A DNA stretch of 64,000 bases from Candidatus Gastranaerophilales bacterium (GCA_944325635.1 CALVBD010000001.1:434001-498000), one strand, 5' to 3'; positions 8,126-16,940 are shown, numbered from the stretch's first letter. Notes: generated by a model not told the origin, from the sequence alone. Numbers and translations: made by a program.

Positions 8126-8785
8126 TTATTTTTCCCCAGATAAAAGCAATTTGTATATCTTTAGAGAATCTTTCAAAGGATCGAAATGAGTATTTTTGTT
8201 ATTCTTCTCATAAACAGTCTTTATGGAAAACTCCCTTATAGGAATCTTATGTTTCTTAACCTCTAATAAAAGTGCGGTTTCATATTCAAATCCGCTGCCC
8301 GGAGTATTAATAAGAACAGGCAAAATCGAGGTCGGAATTACTCTAAGTCCTGTTTGTGTATCTGAAAGCTTGATTTTATAAAGCAAATGAAGCACAAAGG
8401 AGGTTATTTTATTTCCTATATAACTTTTAATGGGAGTTGAACGAAACATAAAATTACGAGCACCGAACACAATTGTTTCTGGATTTGCAAGAAATTCTTC
8501 AGCTACTGCGATTATATCATCGGGACAATGCTGTCCGTCACAGTCCGCAGTTACAACTCCTTTATATTTATTTTCGTGCAATACGTAATTAAATGCAGTT
8601 TTTAAAGCCGCACCTTTTCCGCTATTTTTTTCGTGCCTTAATACATTTACACCCAAACTTTTAAAGTCAAAATTATTATCGCTGCCGTCATCGACAACAA
8701 TAATATCATATCCGTCAAGTCTGTTTATTAAATCCTTCAACTTATAATCAGGATTATAAGCCGGAATTACAATACACACATCCAT
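8126..8785 (-). CDS. GT2 glycosyltransferase, dolichyl-phosphate-mannose-synthase-like
   Basis: A 219-residue GT2 protein without membrane spans. It starts with CIVIPAYNP, has DIIVVDDGSDN (about 28-38) for nucleotide-sugar binding, the DxD-like TADCDGQH (about 79-86), and TQTGLRVIP (about 143-151), typical of the DPM1-like group. Such enzymes transfer a sugar to a polyprenyl phosphate on the cytoplasmic face. The next gene is a GT-C-like membrane protein, a common pairing. The short form lacks the C-terminal membrane anchors found in GtrB-type members. Confidence 0.85.
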   Translation of the reverse strand: MDVCIVIPAYNPDYKLKDLINRLDGYDIIVVDDGSDNNFDFKSLGVNVLRHEKNSGKGAALKTAFNYVLHENKYKGVVTADCDGQHCPDDIIAVAEEFLANPETIVFGARNFMFRSTPIKSYIGNKITSFVLHLLYKIKLSDTQTGLRVIPTSILPVLINTPGSGFEYETALLLEVKKHKIPIREFSIKTVYEKNNKNTHFDPLKDSLKIYKLLLSGEK

Positions 8786-8811
8786 CCATCAAACTTCCCG
8801 AGTTAAGAAAC

Positions 8812-8830
8812 GGGGCGGAAAAACCGCCCC
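8812..8830 (-). terminator. GC-rich hairpin after the SPFH gene
   Basis: GGGGCGG and CCGCCCC around a 5-base loop, between the SPFH gene and the GT2 gene on the minus strand. The following T-run is weak (GTTTCTT), so it may terminate only partly. Confidence 0.6.
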
Positions 8831-8842
8831 TGATTATAGAAA

Positions 8843-9814
8843 CTACTTCTTATCAAACATCTGTTTAATACCATCAACAGAAGATAAAATTCCCGTTGCT
8901 TCATAAGGCATGTAAACGACTTTGTTATTTTCGCCTGCTGTTATATCAGACAGAGTTTCCAAATACTTCATGGCAATTAAATATTTATCAGGCTGGCCTT
9001 TGTCAGCAAGTGCATCTATAATTCTTTGAATAGCTTCTTTTTCTGCATCAGCTTCAATTACACGAGCCTGAGCAATACCTTCGGCTTTCAAAATAGCTGC
9101 CTGCTTTTCACCTTCTGCCTGATTAATAGCTGCTTCTTTCTGGCCTTCGGCTTTGAGGATTGCAGATTTTTTCAAACCTTCCGCCTCTAAGATTGCAGCA
9201 CGTCTGTCTCTTTCTGCTTTCATTTGTTTTTCCATAGAACTTTGAATATCAGCCGGCGGAATAATATCCTGAAGTTCTACACGGTTAACTTTTACACCCC
9301 ATTTGTTTGTAGCTTCATCCAGTATGGCTCTCAATTCCTGGTTAATTTTATCACGGGAAACAAGGGTTTCATCAAGATCAAGCTGACCTACAAGGTTTCT
9401 CAAAGTAGTCTGTGTAAGTTTTTCGATCGCATCAGGAAGGTTTGCTATTGCATAAACTGCCTTTTTAGCATCGACGATTTGATAATACAAAAGTGCATTA
9501 ATGGTAATTGTTACATTATCCTTAGTGATTACATTCTGACGAGGGAAATCAAAAACGGTTTCTCTTAAATCAATTCTTGACACTTCTTTTGAATATGAAT
9601 AGACAGTTCCGTCAAGCCCGCGCTGGGTAACACGTTTTGCCATCCCTCGAGGCGCTTCCAGGATAGGAATAATAAAGTTCAACCCTGATTCAAGAGTTTT
9701 TTCATATTTTCCTAAACGTTCAATAATCATAACTTCCTGCTGTTGAACAATCAGAATACCTTTTGCGATATAAATAATCAACGCAACAAGTAAAATCCAT
9801 AATAATATTGTCAT
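8843..9814 (-). CDS. SPFH/band-7 membrane protein (QmcA/stomatin-like)
   Basis: A 323-residue protein with one N-terminal membrane segment (about 3-20), then a band-7 domain (QQEVMIIERLGKYEKTLESGLNFIIP, described from about 24) and a long alanine/glutamate-rich coiled coil (about 195-260, repeated EAEGxKxAAI units). This is the QmcA/YbbK-like layout of proteins that form membrane microdomains or cages. The NfeD-type partner is encoded 3 bases upstream. The start has an AAAGGGTG ribosome site. The length is normal for the family. Confidence 0.88.
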   Translation of the reverse strand: MTILLWILLVALIIYIAKGILIVQQQEVMIIERLGKYEKTLESGLNFIIPILEAPRGMAKRVTQRGLDGTVYSYSKEVSRIDLRETVFDFPRQNVITKDNVTITINALLYYQIVDAKKAVYAIANLPDAIEKLTQTTLRNLVGQLDLDETLVSRDKINQELRAILDEATNKWGVKVNRVELQDIIPPADIQSSMEKQMKAERDRRAAILEAEGLKKSAILKAEGQKEAAINQAEGEKQAAILKAEGIAQARVIEADAEKEAIQRIIDALADKGQPDKYLIAMKYLETLSDITAGENNKVVYMPYEATGILSSVDGIKQMFDKK

Positions 9815-9817
9815 AAC

Positions 9818-10246
9818 TTACACCCTTTCTACATACATAATTAAACTGTCATTTTTTACAATACGAACTTCTGTTCCTGCTGGAATTTCATCGTCATTTT
9901 CGACACGAGCATCCCAGCGTTCATCGTAAATTGTAATAGTGCCTGAATATTTTGTAACAGGTTCAGTTACTTTTACAATTTTGCCGATATATTCGGATTT
10001 AATACCGGTTTCTTTATCTTTTGACGGTTTTAGAGTTCTCAATAACAACGGTCTCAACAAGAATATTGAAACCAGAGACAATATAATAAAATCAATTGTA
10101 AGCATATTCGCATCATTGATAAACAATGAAATAACCGCAGTAATAAAGCCGGCAATGGACAGATTTAAGAAAAACATCGAAGGAATAATCATTTCAAGAA
10201 TGATACAAATTACCCCGATAATTAAAAATATTTGCCATAAAGCCAT
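9818..10246 (-). CDS. NfeD-like membrane protein
   Basis: A 142-residue protein with three or so hydrophobic segments in the first 75 residues and a small C-terminal beta domain (GKIVKVTEPV...GTITIYDERWDAR, about 87-112) of the NfeD OB fold. It is encoded just upstream of the SPFH gene, the standard gene pair, and probably forms a membrane complex with it. The ATG follows CAGGAG by seven bases. It is a short NfeD without the ClpP-like protease domain. Confidence 0.85.
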   Translation of the reverse strand: MALWQIFLIIGVICIILEMIIPSMFFLNLSIAGFITAVISLFINDANMLTIDFIILSLVSIFLLRPLLLRTLKPSKDKETGIKSEYIGKIVKVTEPVTKYSGTITIYDERWDARVENDDEIPAGTEVRIVKNDSLIMYVERV

Positions 10247-10388
10247 ATAAAAACTCCTGTCTCTAATACGAGGTTAATTATAACATATACCCGTAATTTT
10301 AGCAAATTGTATAAGTATTAAAATAATCCGACAATGAGTAAAATTTTTACTCATTAAAAAATATCCATATTCATTGCTGATTTATCTG

Positions 10389-10397
10389 TGCTAACAT
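10389..10397 (+). promoter_or_regulatory. Extended -10 for a leaderless NFACT gene
   Basis: TGCTAACAT ends seven bases before the ATG at 10405, leaving no room for a ribosome-binding leader. Confidence 0.5.
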
Positions 10398-10404
10398 AAA
10401 TTAT

Positions 10405-11994
10405 ATGATTACCTTTGACAGCCTTACATTAAAAGCGTGGATAAATGAAAATTCAGAATTTCTCACAGGCGCAAGAATTCAAAAAATTCAACAGCCGACA
10501 AGAAGAGATTTCGTTTTTTCTATAAGAAAATCCGGCGAAACTAAAAAATTTTATATTAATATTAATCCAAATCTTCATCATATTTGTTTTATGACTAAAG
10601 AAAACGAAAACAGACGGATGATTGAAATTCCGAAAAAGCCGCCGATGTTTTGTATGCTTTTGAGAAAATATCTTGAAAACTCTGTTATCTATAAGGTAAA
10701 CCAGCCGCCTTATGAAAGAATTCTGGAATTATACATTGAAACTTTTAATGAGCTTTCGGAAAAAATTTTTCTATGCCTTGCTATAGAATTAATGGGAAAA
10801 CATTCCAATGTCGTACTTTATAACGATGACACAAATGTCATTATCGGCTGCGCCCATAATATAGGAGCCGAAAAAAGCAGTGTAAGAGAAATGGCAGGGA
10901 CTCTGCCTTATGTTTATCCTCCTAAACAAAATAAAACTGATATTCTTGCTTACAATGGTGAAATAAATTTCGATACCATGAGTAAAGATTTTTATTGGAT
11001 ATCAAAATCTTTCGCCAATCAACTGAGAGGGAAATCTCTTGATAAAATAAAATCGTTTGTAAACCTGCGCGGGATAAAGCCTGCAATTACTTCGGATTTT
11101 AAAGAATTTTCGCTTTTTGAAGAGCTTATTTATGAACCTGTTCTGCAAAAAACTATTAACGAAATGATTGATAATTATTTTACGTACTATCAGGAAAAAG
11201 ATAAATTTCAATCAATAAAAACTCATCTTGAAAGTTTTACCAAGCAGAAAATTAAAAAGTTTAAAAATTCGCTAAATAAACTTGAAGAACAATTAAAACG
11301 GGAAGAGAATTCAGACAGATACCGTCTTTTCGGCGATTTAATAATGGCGAACCTTTATAATAACAAAGATTTTTCATTATCAATTGATGTTTTCGATTAT
11401 GAGAATAACAAAAACATAACAATTGAACTTGACAGCACAAAAACGCTGAAAGAAAACGCAAATACTTTCTACAAACTCTACAACAAAGCAAAAACCTCCA
11501 AACAAAAACTAGGGGAAATGAAAGAATTTTTAACAGAACAGCTGGCTTATTTTGAACAGGTTTTGTATTCAATAAACTGCGCCTCTAATATAGCGGATTT
11601 AATAGAAATAAAAAACGAAATCATGCCAGAAAATACGGAAAAAAATGTAAAACATGCGTCTATTGAACCTGAAAAGACCAAAATTGACGGCTATACTGTT
11701 TATATAGGAAAAAACAACCGGCAGAACGATTACATAATATCAAAACTTGCAAAAGATGATGACCTGTGGTTCCATACAAAAGATTGCGCAGGCTCGCATG
11801 TGCTTTTAAAATGTGAAAACCCGCCGGATAATGTAATTTTACATTGCGCAAAACTCGCAAAAGCATATTCTTCAGCGCCGGATTCCTCCAAAATAGGCGT
11901 AATTTATACTAAAAGAAAATACTTACGGAAACCTCCTAAAGCAAACTTAGGCTACGTAACTTACAAAAACGAAAAAGAAATCGTAATAGACTAA
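10405..11994 (+). CDS. rqcH: NFACT family ribosome quality-control protein (RqcH-like)
   Basis: A 529-residue protein with the N-terminal NFACT fold (KKPPMFCMLLRKYL, about 78-91), a central coiled coil (about 270-300 and 360-400) and the C-terminal NFACT-R/DUF814 domain (DDDLWFHTKDCAGSHV, about 451-466). In the RqcH family it binds stalled 50S subunits and recruits tRNA-Ala to add alanine tails. The conserved Asp-Arg pair of the N-domain is Glu104-Arg105 here (PPYERIL), a conservative change at a key site. It has no Shine-Dalgarno and overlaps the next gene by one base (TAATG). Confidence 0.85.
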   Translation: MITFDSLTLKAWINENSEFLTGARIQKIQQPTRRDFVFSIRKSGETKKFYININPNLHHICFMTKENENRRMIEIPKKPPMFCMLLRKYLENSVIYKVNQPPYERILELYIETFNELSEKIFLCLAIELMGKHSNVVLYNDDTNVIIGCAHNIGAEKSSVREMAGTLPYVYPPKQNKTDILAYNGEINFDTMSKDFYWISKSFANQLRGKSLDKIKSFVNLRGIKPAITSDFKEFSLFEELIYEPVLQKTINEMIDNYFTYYQEKDKFQSIKTHLESFTKQKIKKFKNSLNKLEEQLKREENSDRYRLFGDLIMANLYNNKDFSLSIDVFDYENNKNITIELDSTKTLKENANTFYKLYNKAKTSKQKLGEMKEFLTEQLAYFEQVLYSINCASNIADLIEIKNEIMPENTEKNVKHASIEPEKTKIDGYTVYIGKNNRQNDYIISKLAKDDDLWFHTKDCAGSHVLLKCENPPDNVILHCAKLAKAYSSAPDSSKIGVIYTKRKYLRKPPKANLGYVTYKNEKEIVID

Positions 11995-13223
11995 TGGCGA
12001 ACGGATTGGAAGAAATTCAAAAGATAATTGATAATATTGCTATGGCGAAAAAACACGTTATAGCACTTGTAGACTGCGATTCATTTTTTGTATCCTGCGA
12101 ACAGAAAGTCAATCCCGAACTCAAAGGCAAACCTGTCTGCGTCATGTCAGGCAGAGGACAGTGCGTAATTTCCCGCTCAAAAGAAGCAAAAGCTCTGGGA
12201 ATTCGCATGGGAATGCCTTATTTTCAGATTACGGGCAAAATGAAAGATGCAATATATATTAACGCAAGCCACGATTTGTATGGAGAGATTTCGCATGAAG
12301 TTATGAATATACTCAAACGATTTTCCCCGAAAGTTGAAGTTTATTCCATAGATGAAGCCTTTGTAGACTTAACAGGATTAGAGAGGCTTTATAAAAAAAA
12401 TTATCTCGAAATTGCTCAGATGATAAGACAAACAATAAAAGATGAAGTTGATATCCCGGTTTCTATAGGCTTAAGTTCCTCAAAATCTCTTGCAAAACTC
12501 GCCTCTGATAAAGCGAAATCACATGATGACGGAATTTTCCTTATAGGTTCAAGAAAAATTATTCCAGTGCTTGAAAAAACAAGCATTGATGAAATCTGGG
12601 GGATAGGGAAAAATCTTTCGGCACTTTTCAGACGGAACGGGATATTAACAGCCTATGAACTTGTAAGACAATCAGACATCTGGCTTAACAAGCAAATAGG
12701 AATCCGTGGACTGGAAATGAAACATGAATTACTCGGAGAAATGGTATCGCCCGTATCTGATGAGGTTAAACTTCCAAAATCAATACAGAAAACAAGCGCA
12801 ATGGCGAAATTTACATCTGATAAGGAATATATAAAGAATTCGCTGAATTATCATATTCATCGGGCATGCGTAAAACTAAGAAAAATTAACGCAAAATGCC
12901 ACGGAATAGGAATAATGCTCAGGACAAAAGACTTCAAGGTATATTACGATAAAAGAATATTAAATCAGGCAACAAGCTTTGAGCTGGAAATTTCTGATAT
13001 TATATTTGAAATGCTTGATGAATTATACAATCCTGAAATTTTATATCGCAGTACTGGAGTAATTTTAGATACTTTCGTTCATAATTCAGAAGCACAACTT
13101 TCTCTATTTACAGATAATGAACTTGAAACAAAAAAAGATAAATTATCAAAATGTTTTGACAAATTAGAAGAAAAATTCGGAAAGAATATAATCCAGACAG
13201 GCTTTATAACAAAAGACGTTTAA
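11994..13223 (+). CDS. Y-family translesion DNA polymerase (UmuC-type)
   Basis: A 409-residue Y-family polymerase. The catalytic acids are in ALVDCDSFF (Asp27, Asp29) and YSIDEAF (Asp120, Glu121). SRSKEAKALGIRMGMP (about 60-75) follows the UmuC pattern more than DinB, and a little-finger domain follows. QLSLF at 368-372 matches the beta-clamp-binding consensus exactly. No UmuD-type gene is adjacent. It is translationally coupled to the RqcH-like gene. UmuC versus DinB naming is not fully settled by the sequence. Confidence 0.85.
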   Translation: MANGLEEIQKIIDNIAMAKKHVIALVDCDSFFVSCEQKVNPELKGKPVCVMSGRGQCVISRSKEAKALGIRMGMPYFQITGKMKDAIYINASHDLYGEISHEVMNILKRFSPKVEVYSIDEAFVDLTGLERLYKKNYLEIAQMIRQTIKDEVDIPVSIGLSSSKSLAKLASDKAKSHDDGIFLIGSRKIIPVLEKTSIDEIWGIGKNLSALFRRNGILTAYELVRQSDIWLNKQIGIRGLEMKHELLGEMVSPVSDEVKLPKSIQKTSAMAKFTSDKEYIKNSLNYHIHRACVKLRKINAKCHGIGIMLRTKDFKVYYDKRILNQATSFELEISDIIFEMLDELYNPEILYRSTGVILDTFVHNSEAQLSLFTDNELETKKDKLSKCFDKLEEKFGKNIIQTGFITKDV

Positions 13224-13252
13224 ACTTAAAAATGCAGATCATACTCTAATGG

Positions 13253-13570
13253 TTACAGTATTTCTTTTAAAACCTTATATGCACATTTAAACTTTTCATC
13301 AGTACAATTTTGAAGTCGTTCTATAATTACAGACATCAATTCTGTACGGCTGTGAAGATGTTCTGTTTCCAACAAATCTGCAGCAGATTTATTTAATGCT
13401 AATGCAATCTTATCAAGCAATTCAAAAGACGGGTAACACCTGCCGCATTCTATTTTACTCATGTGCTTTGAATCAATTCCGACAAGTTCTGCAAGCTCTG
13501 TCTGCTTTAACCCCTGTATTTTTCGAATTTCCTGAATTCTTGCTCCTAAATATTTTTTTGTATCGTACAT
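13253..13570 (-). CDS. XRE-family helix-turn-helix regulator
   Basis: A 105-residue protein with a Cro/CI-type HTH over about residues 9-64 (GLKQTELAELVGIDSKHMSKIECGRCYPS). The C-terminal 40 residues are helical with no clear ligand domain. It is divergent from the intact prepilin gene and shares a 149-bp upstream region containing a 20-bp perfect palindrome (13683-13702), so it may control that prepilin or itself. The single-domain form is like phage-type or toxin-antitoxin-type regulators, but no partner gene is seen. Confidence 0.85.
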   Translation of the reverse strand: MYDTKKYLGARIQEIRKIQGLKQTELAELVGIDSKHMSKIECGRCYPSFELLDKIALALNKSAADLLETEHLHSRTELMSVIIERLQNCTDEKFKCAYKVLKEIL

Positions 13571-13636
13571 AACCTGTCCTTTTTTAAAGGATAGATTATA
13601 ATTTAAGGAATTTAAACATTCTAATTTTACTATATA

Positions 13637-13665
13637 TTGACAATTATATGCAAATAAAGCATAAT
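13637..13665 (+). promoter_or_regulatory. Promoter of the intact prepilin gene
   Basis: TTGACA (13637-13642), a 17-base spacer and CATAAT (13660-13665). A second TATAAT lies at 13672-13677 without a matching -35. Confidence 0.65.
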
Positions 13666-13682
13666 AATGTGTATAATATCAC

Positions 13683-13702
13683 ACTATTTTTATAAAAATA
13701 GT
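13683..13702. promoter_or_regulatory. 20-bp perfect palindrome upstream of the prepilin
   Basis: ACTATTTTTA followed by its exact reverse complement. It lies just downstream of the likely transcription start and seven bases before AGGAGG. It could be an operator for the divergent XRE regulator or a 5'-leader hairpin. Confidence 0.55.
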
Positions 13703-13719
13703 AATAACAGGAGGATTAA

Positions 13720-14391
13720 ATGAACAAAAATGCATTTACATTAGCGGAAGTGCTGATTACTCTTGGCATAATCGGTATTGTAGCAGCACTGACACTGCCT
13801 GCAATAACTGCTAATACAAGAAAAAAAGAAGCATCCACCAGGTTAAAAAAATTTTACAGTACTATGCAACAGGCAATTATGCGCTCAGAAGTCGATAACA
13901 GTGAAAGTATTTACTGGAACAAAACAGCAGAAATTAAAGATGAAACTGGGACATCAGATCAGACTGCAAATGCTGAAGAAAGCGAAAAATTTTTCTATTC
14001 GTATATAGAACCGTATATCAAGTATATACAAATAAAGAAAAAAACTAACGATGAAGCAGATAAAGACCTAACATTTGAACTAAAAGTTACAATGGCGGAT
14101 GGAACAACTATGTACTGGCATAACGGAAGCTGCATAGACATGACTATAGATGTTAATGGTGACAGAAACCCGAATAAATCAGGATATGACCGATTTACAT
14201 TTCTACTGTGCATGGAAAATGCAGCAGAAGGTCACTGTGGCGGGAATAAACACTTTTGCTCATATATACCAGCAAAAGCACAGACAAGAAAAGAAGCTCT
14301 CAGCCGATGTAAAACAACCCCGGCTTATTGTTCTACCTTACTTCTTTATGATGATTGGGAGTTTAAAGACGATTATCCATACAGAATTTAA
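13720..14391 (+). CDS. Type IV prepilin-like protein (intact)
   Basis: A 223-residue prepilin with a 5-residue leader, MNKNA^FTLAEVLITLGIIGIV, where the +5 glutamate and hydrophobic helix are clear. The globular part is cysteine-rich and carries DVNGDRNPNKSGYDRF (about 144-159) and the C-terminal DDWEFKDDYPY, both shared with the other two prepilins of this window. It is probably exported and processed by a prepilin peptidase as a pilin or pseudopilin. AGGAGG lies six bases before ATG. Unlike its relatives it has no G tract. No pilus assembly genes are nearby. Confidence 0.85.
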   Translation: MNKNAFTLAEVLITLGIIGIVAALTLPAITANTRKKEASTRLKKFYSTMQQAIMRSEVDNSESIYWNKTAEIKDETGTSDQTANAEESEKFFYSYIEPYIKYIQIKKKTNDEADKDLTFELKVTMADGTTMYWHNGSCIDMTIDVNGDRNPNKSGYDRFTFLLCMENAAEGHCGGNKHFCSYIPAKAQTRKEALSRCKTTPAYCSTLLLYDDWEFKDDYPYRI

Positions 14392-14420
14392 AAAAGCTCC
14401 CGTAAGTCGGGAGCTTTTTT
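14390..14420 (+). terminator. Terminator after the intact prepilin
   Basis: AAAAAAGCTCCCG and CGGGAGCTTTTTT form a strong stem that begins within the stop codon. The A/T flanks would also serve the convergent SLH gene. Confidence 0.9.
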
Positions 14421-14425
14421 ATTTA

Positions 14426-15580
14426 TTATTCGTAAATCCATCCGTTGGTTAAATCAACTTTTACAGGTTTCAAAAGTTTTATATGAACAGTATTTTCAGG
14501 GGTAACTTCAAGTTTTTCACCCTTGAATACGGCTCGTACAAATTTCATAAACCAATTTCTGTGTTTTTTAACATCACCTACACCTTGAAATGCTGCAGTC
14601 TGATCATTATTTGTTGTGATAATAGAGTTATCAAGAATCAGAACACCGTTTCGTACAAACCATTTTCCGCTTCTTACATCAATCAACTGCCCTTTTAGAG
14701 TAGAACCTTTATAAACAAGGATATATTTATCTTTTGTAATATAGTTTTGCGGAGCAACAGCCACATACAAGTCACCGGATTGAGAGGATTGAGAACTGAT
14801 ATATTTGGTCAATTGGACAGGAAGAATTGTACCTTCAGGAATTATACCGATACTACCCTGAACGGTTGCATTTTCAACAACGTACCCGTCTCCGGTTTTC
14901 TTTGTCATAGCTTCTGCAAGTTTTGCATTCGGGTTAAGTTTTGCCTGCTCCATCATGTTATAAAGTATTGCAGCGACCTCAGCTCTTGTTGCCGGTCTTG
15001 TAGGTTCAAGACTTGCTCTGCCATTAGTCGGCATTACAACAATCATTTTCAAAATTTCAGCTTTTCCTGCAGGAATTAAAAAAGATTCAGGAATTGAAGA
15101 AGCATCAGCATATTTAGCAAGAACTTCCTTTGCTTTTTCAGGGCTAATTTGTTCGGTAGTTAAGGCATTCACTGCAACCGTCATTGATTCTTCTCTGGTT
15201 ACTGTATCATCAGGTCTAAATAAACCGCCGTCAGCATCAGATGAAATCAATTCAAAATACAAAGCCTTTTGAATTGAATCATAAGCCCAATAACCGGAAT
15301 CAATATCCGAAAATTCAACAGGCTGAGCTACTGAAGCATTCTGCTGCCCTAAAGCTCTGATTGCCATTGAGGCAAATTCAGCCCGGGTAACATTATCATC
15401 AGGTTTGAAGGTTCCGTCCGGATAACCTACAATAACGCCTTTATCCGACAACTCATCAATCTGAGAGGCAGCCCAGTGATCAGCAGAAACATCCGGAAAC
15501 TGAAACGCATAAGATGCCGTTATAGTAAACATAATTACTGAAACGCCCAGTAATAATTTGATTAGATTTTTCATATCCAA
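14426..15580 (-). CDS. SLH-domain secreted envelope protein
   Basis: A 384-residue protein with a signal peptide (about 1-25, ending ASYA) and S-layer-homology repeats: one clear (FPDVSADHWA...VGYPDGTFKP, about 28-78), a second at about 88-140 (FSDIDSGYWAYDSI), and a more degenerate third at about 160-213. SLH repeats anchor proteins to cell-wall polymers, and in cyanobacteria occur in outer-membrane proteins. The C-terminal 150 residues contain a beta-rich segment (EGTILPVQLTKYISS) without a clear porin barrel, so it is more likely a wall-bound protein. It is divergent from tspO. Confidence 0.85.
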   Translation of the reverse strand: MDMKNLIKLLLGVSVIMFTITASYAFQFPDVSADHWAASQIDELSDKGVIVGYPDGTFKPDDNVTRAEFASMAIRALGQQNASVAQPVEFSDIDSGYWAYDSIQKALYFELISSDADGGLFRPDDTVTREESMTVAVNALTTEQISPEKAKEVLAKYADASSIPESFLIPAGKAEILKMIVVMPTNGRASLEPTRPATRAEVAAILYNMMEQAKLNPNAKLAEAMTKKTGDGYVVENATVQGSIGIIPEGTILPVQLTKYISSQSSQSGDLYVAVAPQNYITKDKYILVYKGSTLKGQLIDVRSGKWFVRNGVLILDNSIITTNNDQTAAFQGVGDVKKHRNWFMKFVRAVFKGEKLEVTPENTVHIKLLKPVKVDLTNGWIYE

Positions 15581-15644
15581 CCCTCCAATTTATAAGATAC
15601 ACAATTTTATATCTATGATACACGTAACAGATAAATGTAGCAAC

Positions 15645-15664
15645 TTTACATAAAGTTATGTAAA
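15645..15664. promoter_or_regulatory. Operator-like inverted repeat between the SLH gene and tspO
   Basis: TTTACATA and TATGTAAA are perfect 8-bp arms with a 4-base spacer, in the 137-bp divergent region. The binding protein is unknown. Confidence 0.4.
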
Positions 15665-15703
15665 ATATTACACTTTTGCGGAATAAATAACTATTCAAAA
15701 TAC

Positions 15704-15709
15704 TATAAA
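15704..15709 (+). promoter_or_regulatory. -10 box of tspO, likely leaderless
   Basis: TATAAA ends eight bases before the ATG at 15718, with no ribosome site. Confidence 0.4.
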
Positions 15710-15717
15710 ATATTTAC

Positions 15718-16110
15718 ATGCAAAATCTTGAATGGTATCACAGCTTAAACCTACCTGCACTTCATCCGCCGGATTGGATATTTGTACCGGTATGGACAAT
15801 TATATATATATTAATGTTATCCTCACTCATTATCTATTTAACGCAAAAGCTGACTTTTAAACAGAAATTACCGGGGATATTAATTTTTATAGTGCAGCTT
15901 GTCTTAAACATACTGTGGAGTCCTGTATTTTTTTATAATCAAAATCCTGAAGGAGCATTGATTATATGTTTTATGCTGGTTTTTGCAGTAATACTAAATA
16001 TCGGGGAATTTCACAGGCGTTCAAGACTTGCGGCATATCTTTTAATACCATACCTACTATGGTCAATATTTGCACTGTATCTAAATATTGAAATTGTCCG
16101 TCTGAATTGA
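15718..16110 (+). CDS. tspO: TspO/MBR-family membrane protein
   Basis: A 130-residue protein. The family motifs are visible: LNLPALHPPDWIFVPVWTI (about 10-28), QLVLNILWSPVFF (about 60-72) and PYLLWSIFALYLNIEIVRLN at the C-terminus. The N-terminal membrane span is shorter than in typical 150-160-residue TspO, so the start could lie upstream, but no better start is seen. TspO proteins bind tetrapyrroles and other hydrophobic ligands in the membrane. It is divergent from the SLH gene. No Shine-Dalgarno is present. Confidence 0.85.
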   Translation: MQNLEWYHSLNLPALHPPDWIFVPVWTIIYILMLSSLIIYLTQKLTFKQKLPGILIFIVQLVLNILWSPVFFYNQNPEGALIICFMLVFAVILNIGEFHRRSRLAAYLLIPYLLWSIFALYLNIEIVRLN

Positions 16111-16116
16111 ACCAAG

Positions 16117-16170
16117 TAAAAAAGACCATTTGGGCACTTATAAATGGAGGGCAGAACCAACTCGGTGGTG
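16117..16170 (-). repeat. Degenerate copy of a tRNA-Tyr tail plus terminator
   Basis: 16117-16154 resembles 16778-16816: an A-run, a degraded GACC/GGGC hairpin, CTTATAAATGG and then AGGGCAG, matching the end of tRNA-Tyr with one mismatch in 14 bases over TAAATGGAGGGCAG. It is followed by GAACCAACTCGGTGG. Confidence 0.5.
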
Positions 16171-16197
16171 AGCAACGTAGCAAAGTAGCAAAGTAGC

Positions 16198-16464
16198 AAC
16201 GTAGGTTGGGCTTTCAGCCCAACAAAAATTAAAAGAAAATTAATTGGACTCGAAATTTTCTTTGATTTTGAAAGTTTTTAGTCTAATCCGACTTGTACAG
16301 ATTGGTTCAAAGTCCTACTGTTATAAGATCCTGAAACAAGTTCAGGATGACATTTTAAAATTTGACTGCCCTATAAAGTGGACATAGGAACGTAGGTTGG
16401 GCTTTCAGCCCAACAAAAATTAAAAGGAGATTAATTGTTCTCGAAATTTTCTTTGATTTTGAAA
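16198..16464. repeat. Two direct 76-bp repeats, 191 bp apart
   Basis: 16198-16273 and 16389-16464 differ at about four positions. Each begins AACGTAGGTTGGGCTTTC, with a GTTGGGC/GCCCAAC hairpin, and ends CTTTGATTTTGAAA. They lie in the gene-free stretch after tspO. Between them, at 16330-16353, is a TCCTGAA/TTCAGGA hairpin that recurs in part near 28085. Confidence 0.85.
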
Positions 16465-16488
16465 TCCACCAGTTTAAGCCTAAAATGA

Positions 16489-16568
16489 TGGGCAGGGGTA
16501 AGGACTCCGTTCAAAAGCTGACTAAATGTCAGGTTTTGAATGGAGGGGAGAACCACCACGGTGGTAAG
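16489..16568 (-). repeat. Further partial tRNA-Tyr tail copies
   Basis: TGGGCAGGGGT at 16489-16499 matches the tRNA-Tyr 3' end exactly over 11 bases. GAATGGAGGGGAGAACCACC near 16537-16556 resembles both this tail and the copy at 16140. They suggest repeated insertion or duplication at the tRNA end. Confidence 0.4.
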
Positions 16569-16586
16569 AAACACTCCTGAACACAA

Positions 16587-16612
16587 TAAAAAAGACTTCC
16601 TTGCGGAAGTCT
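16587..16612 (-). terminator. Hairpin terminator beyond the tRNA-Tyr tail copy
   Basis: AGACTTCC and GGAAGTCT around TTGC, with T residues on the minus strand. It follows the tail copy at 16621-16636 and may be the original terminator of tRNA-Tyr. Confidence 0.7.
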
Positions 16613-16620
16613 AAAAGTAC

Positions 16621-16892
<272 letters not shown>

Positions 16893-16940
16893 ATATTAAA
16901 TTTTCATCATCACCTTGTATAACCTGCCGGAGAGCACAAA

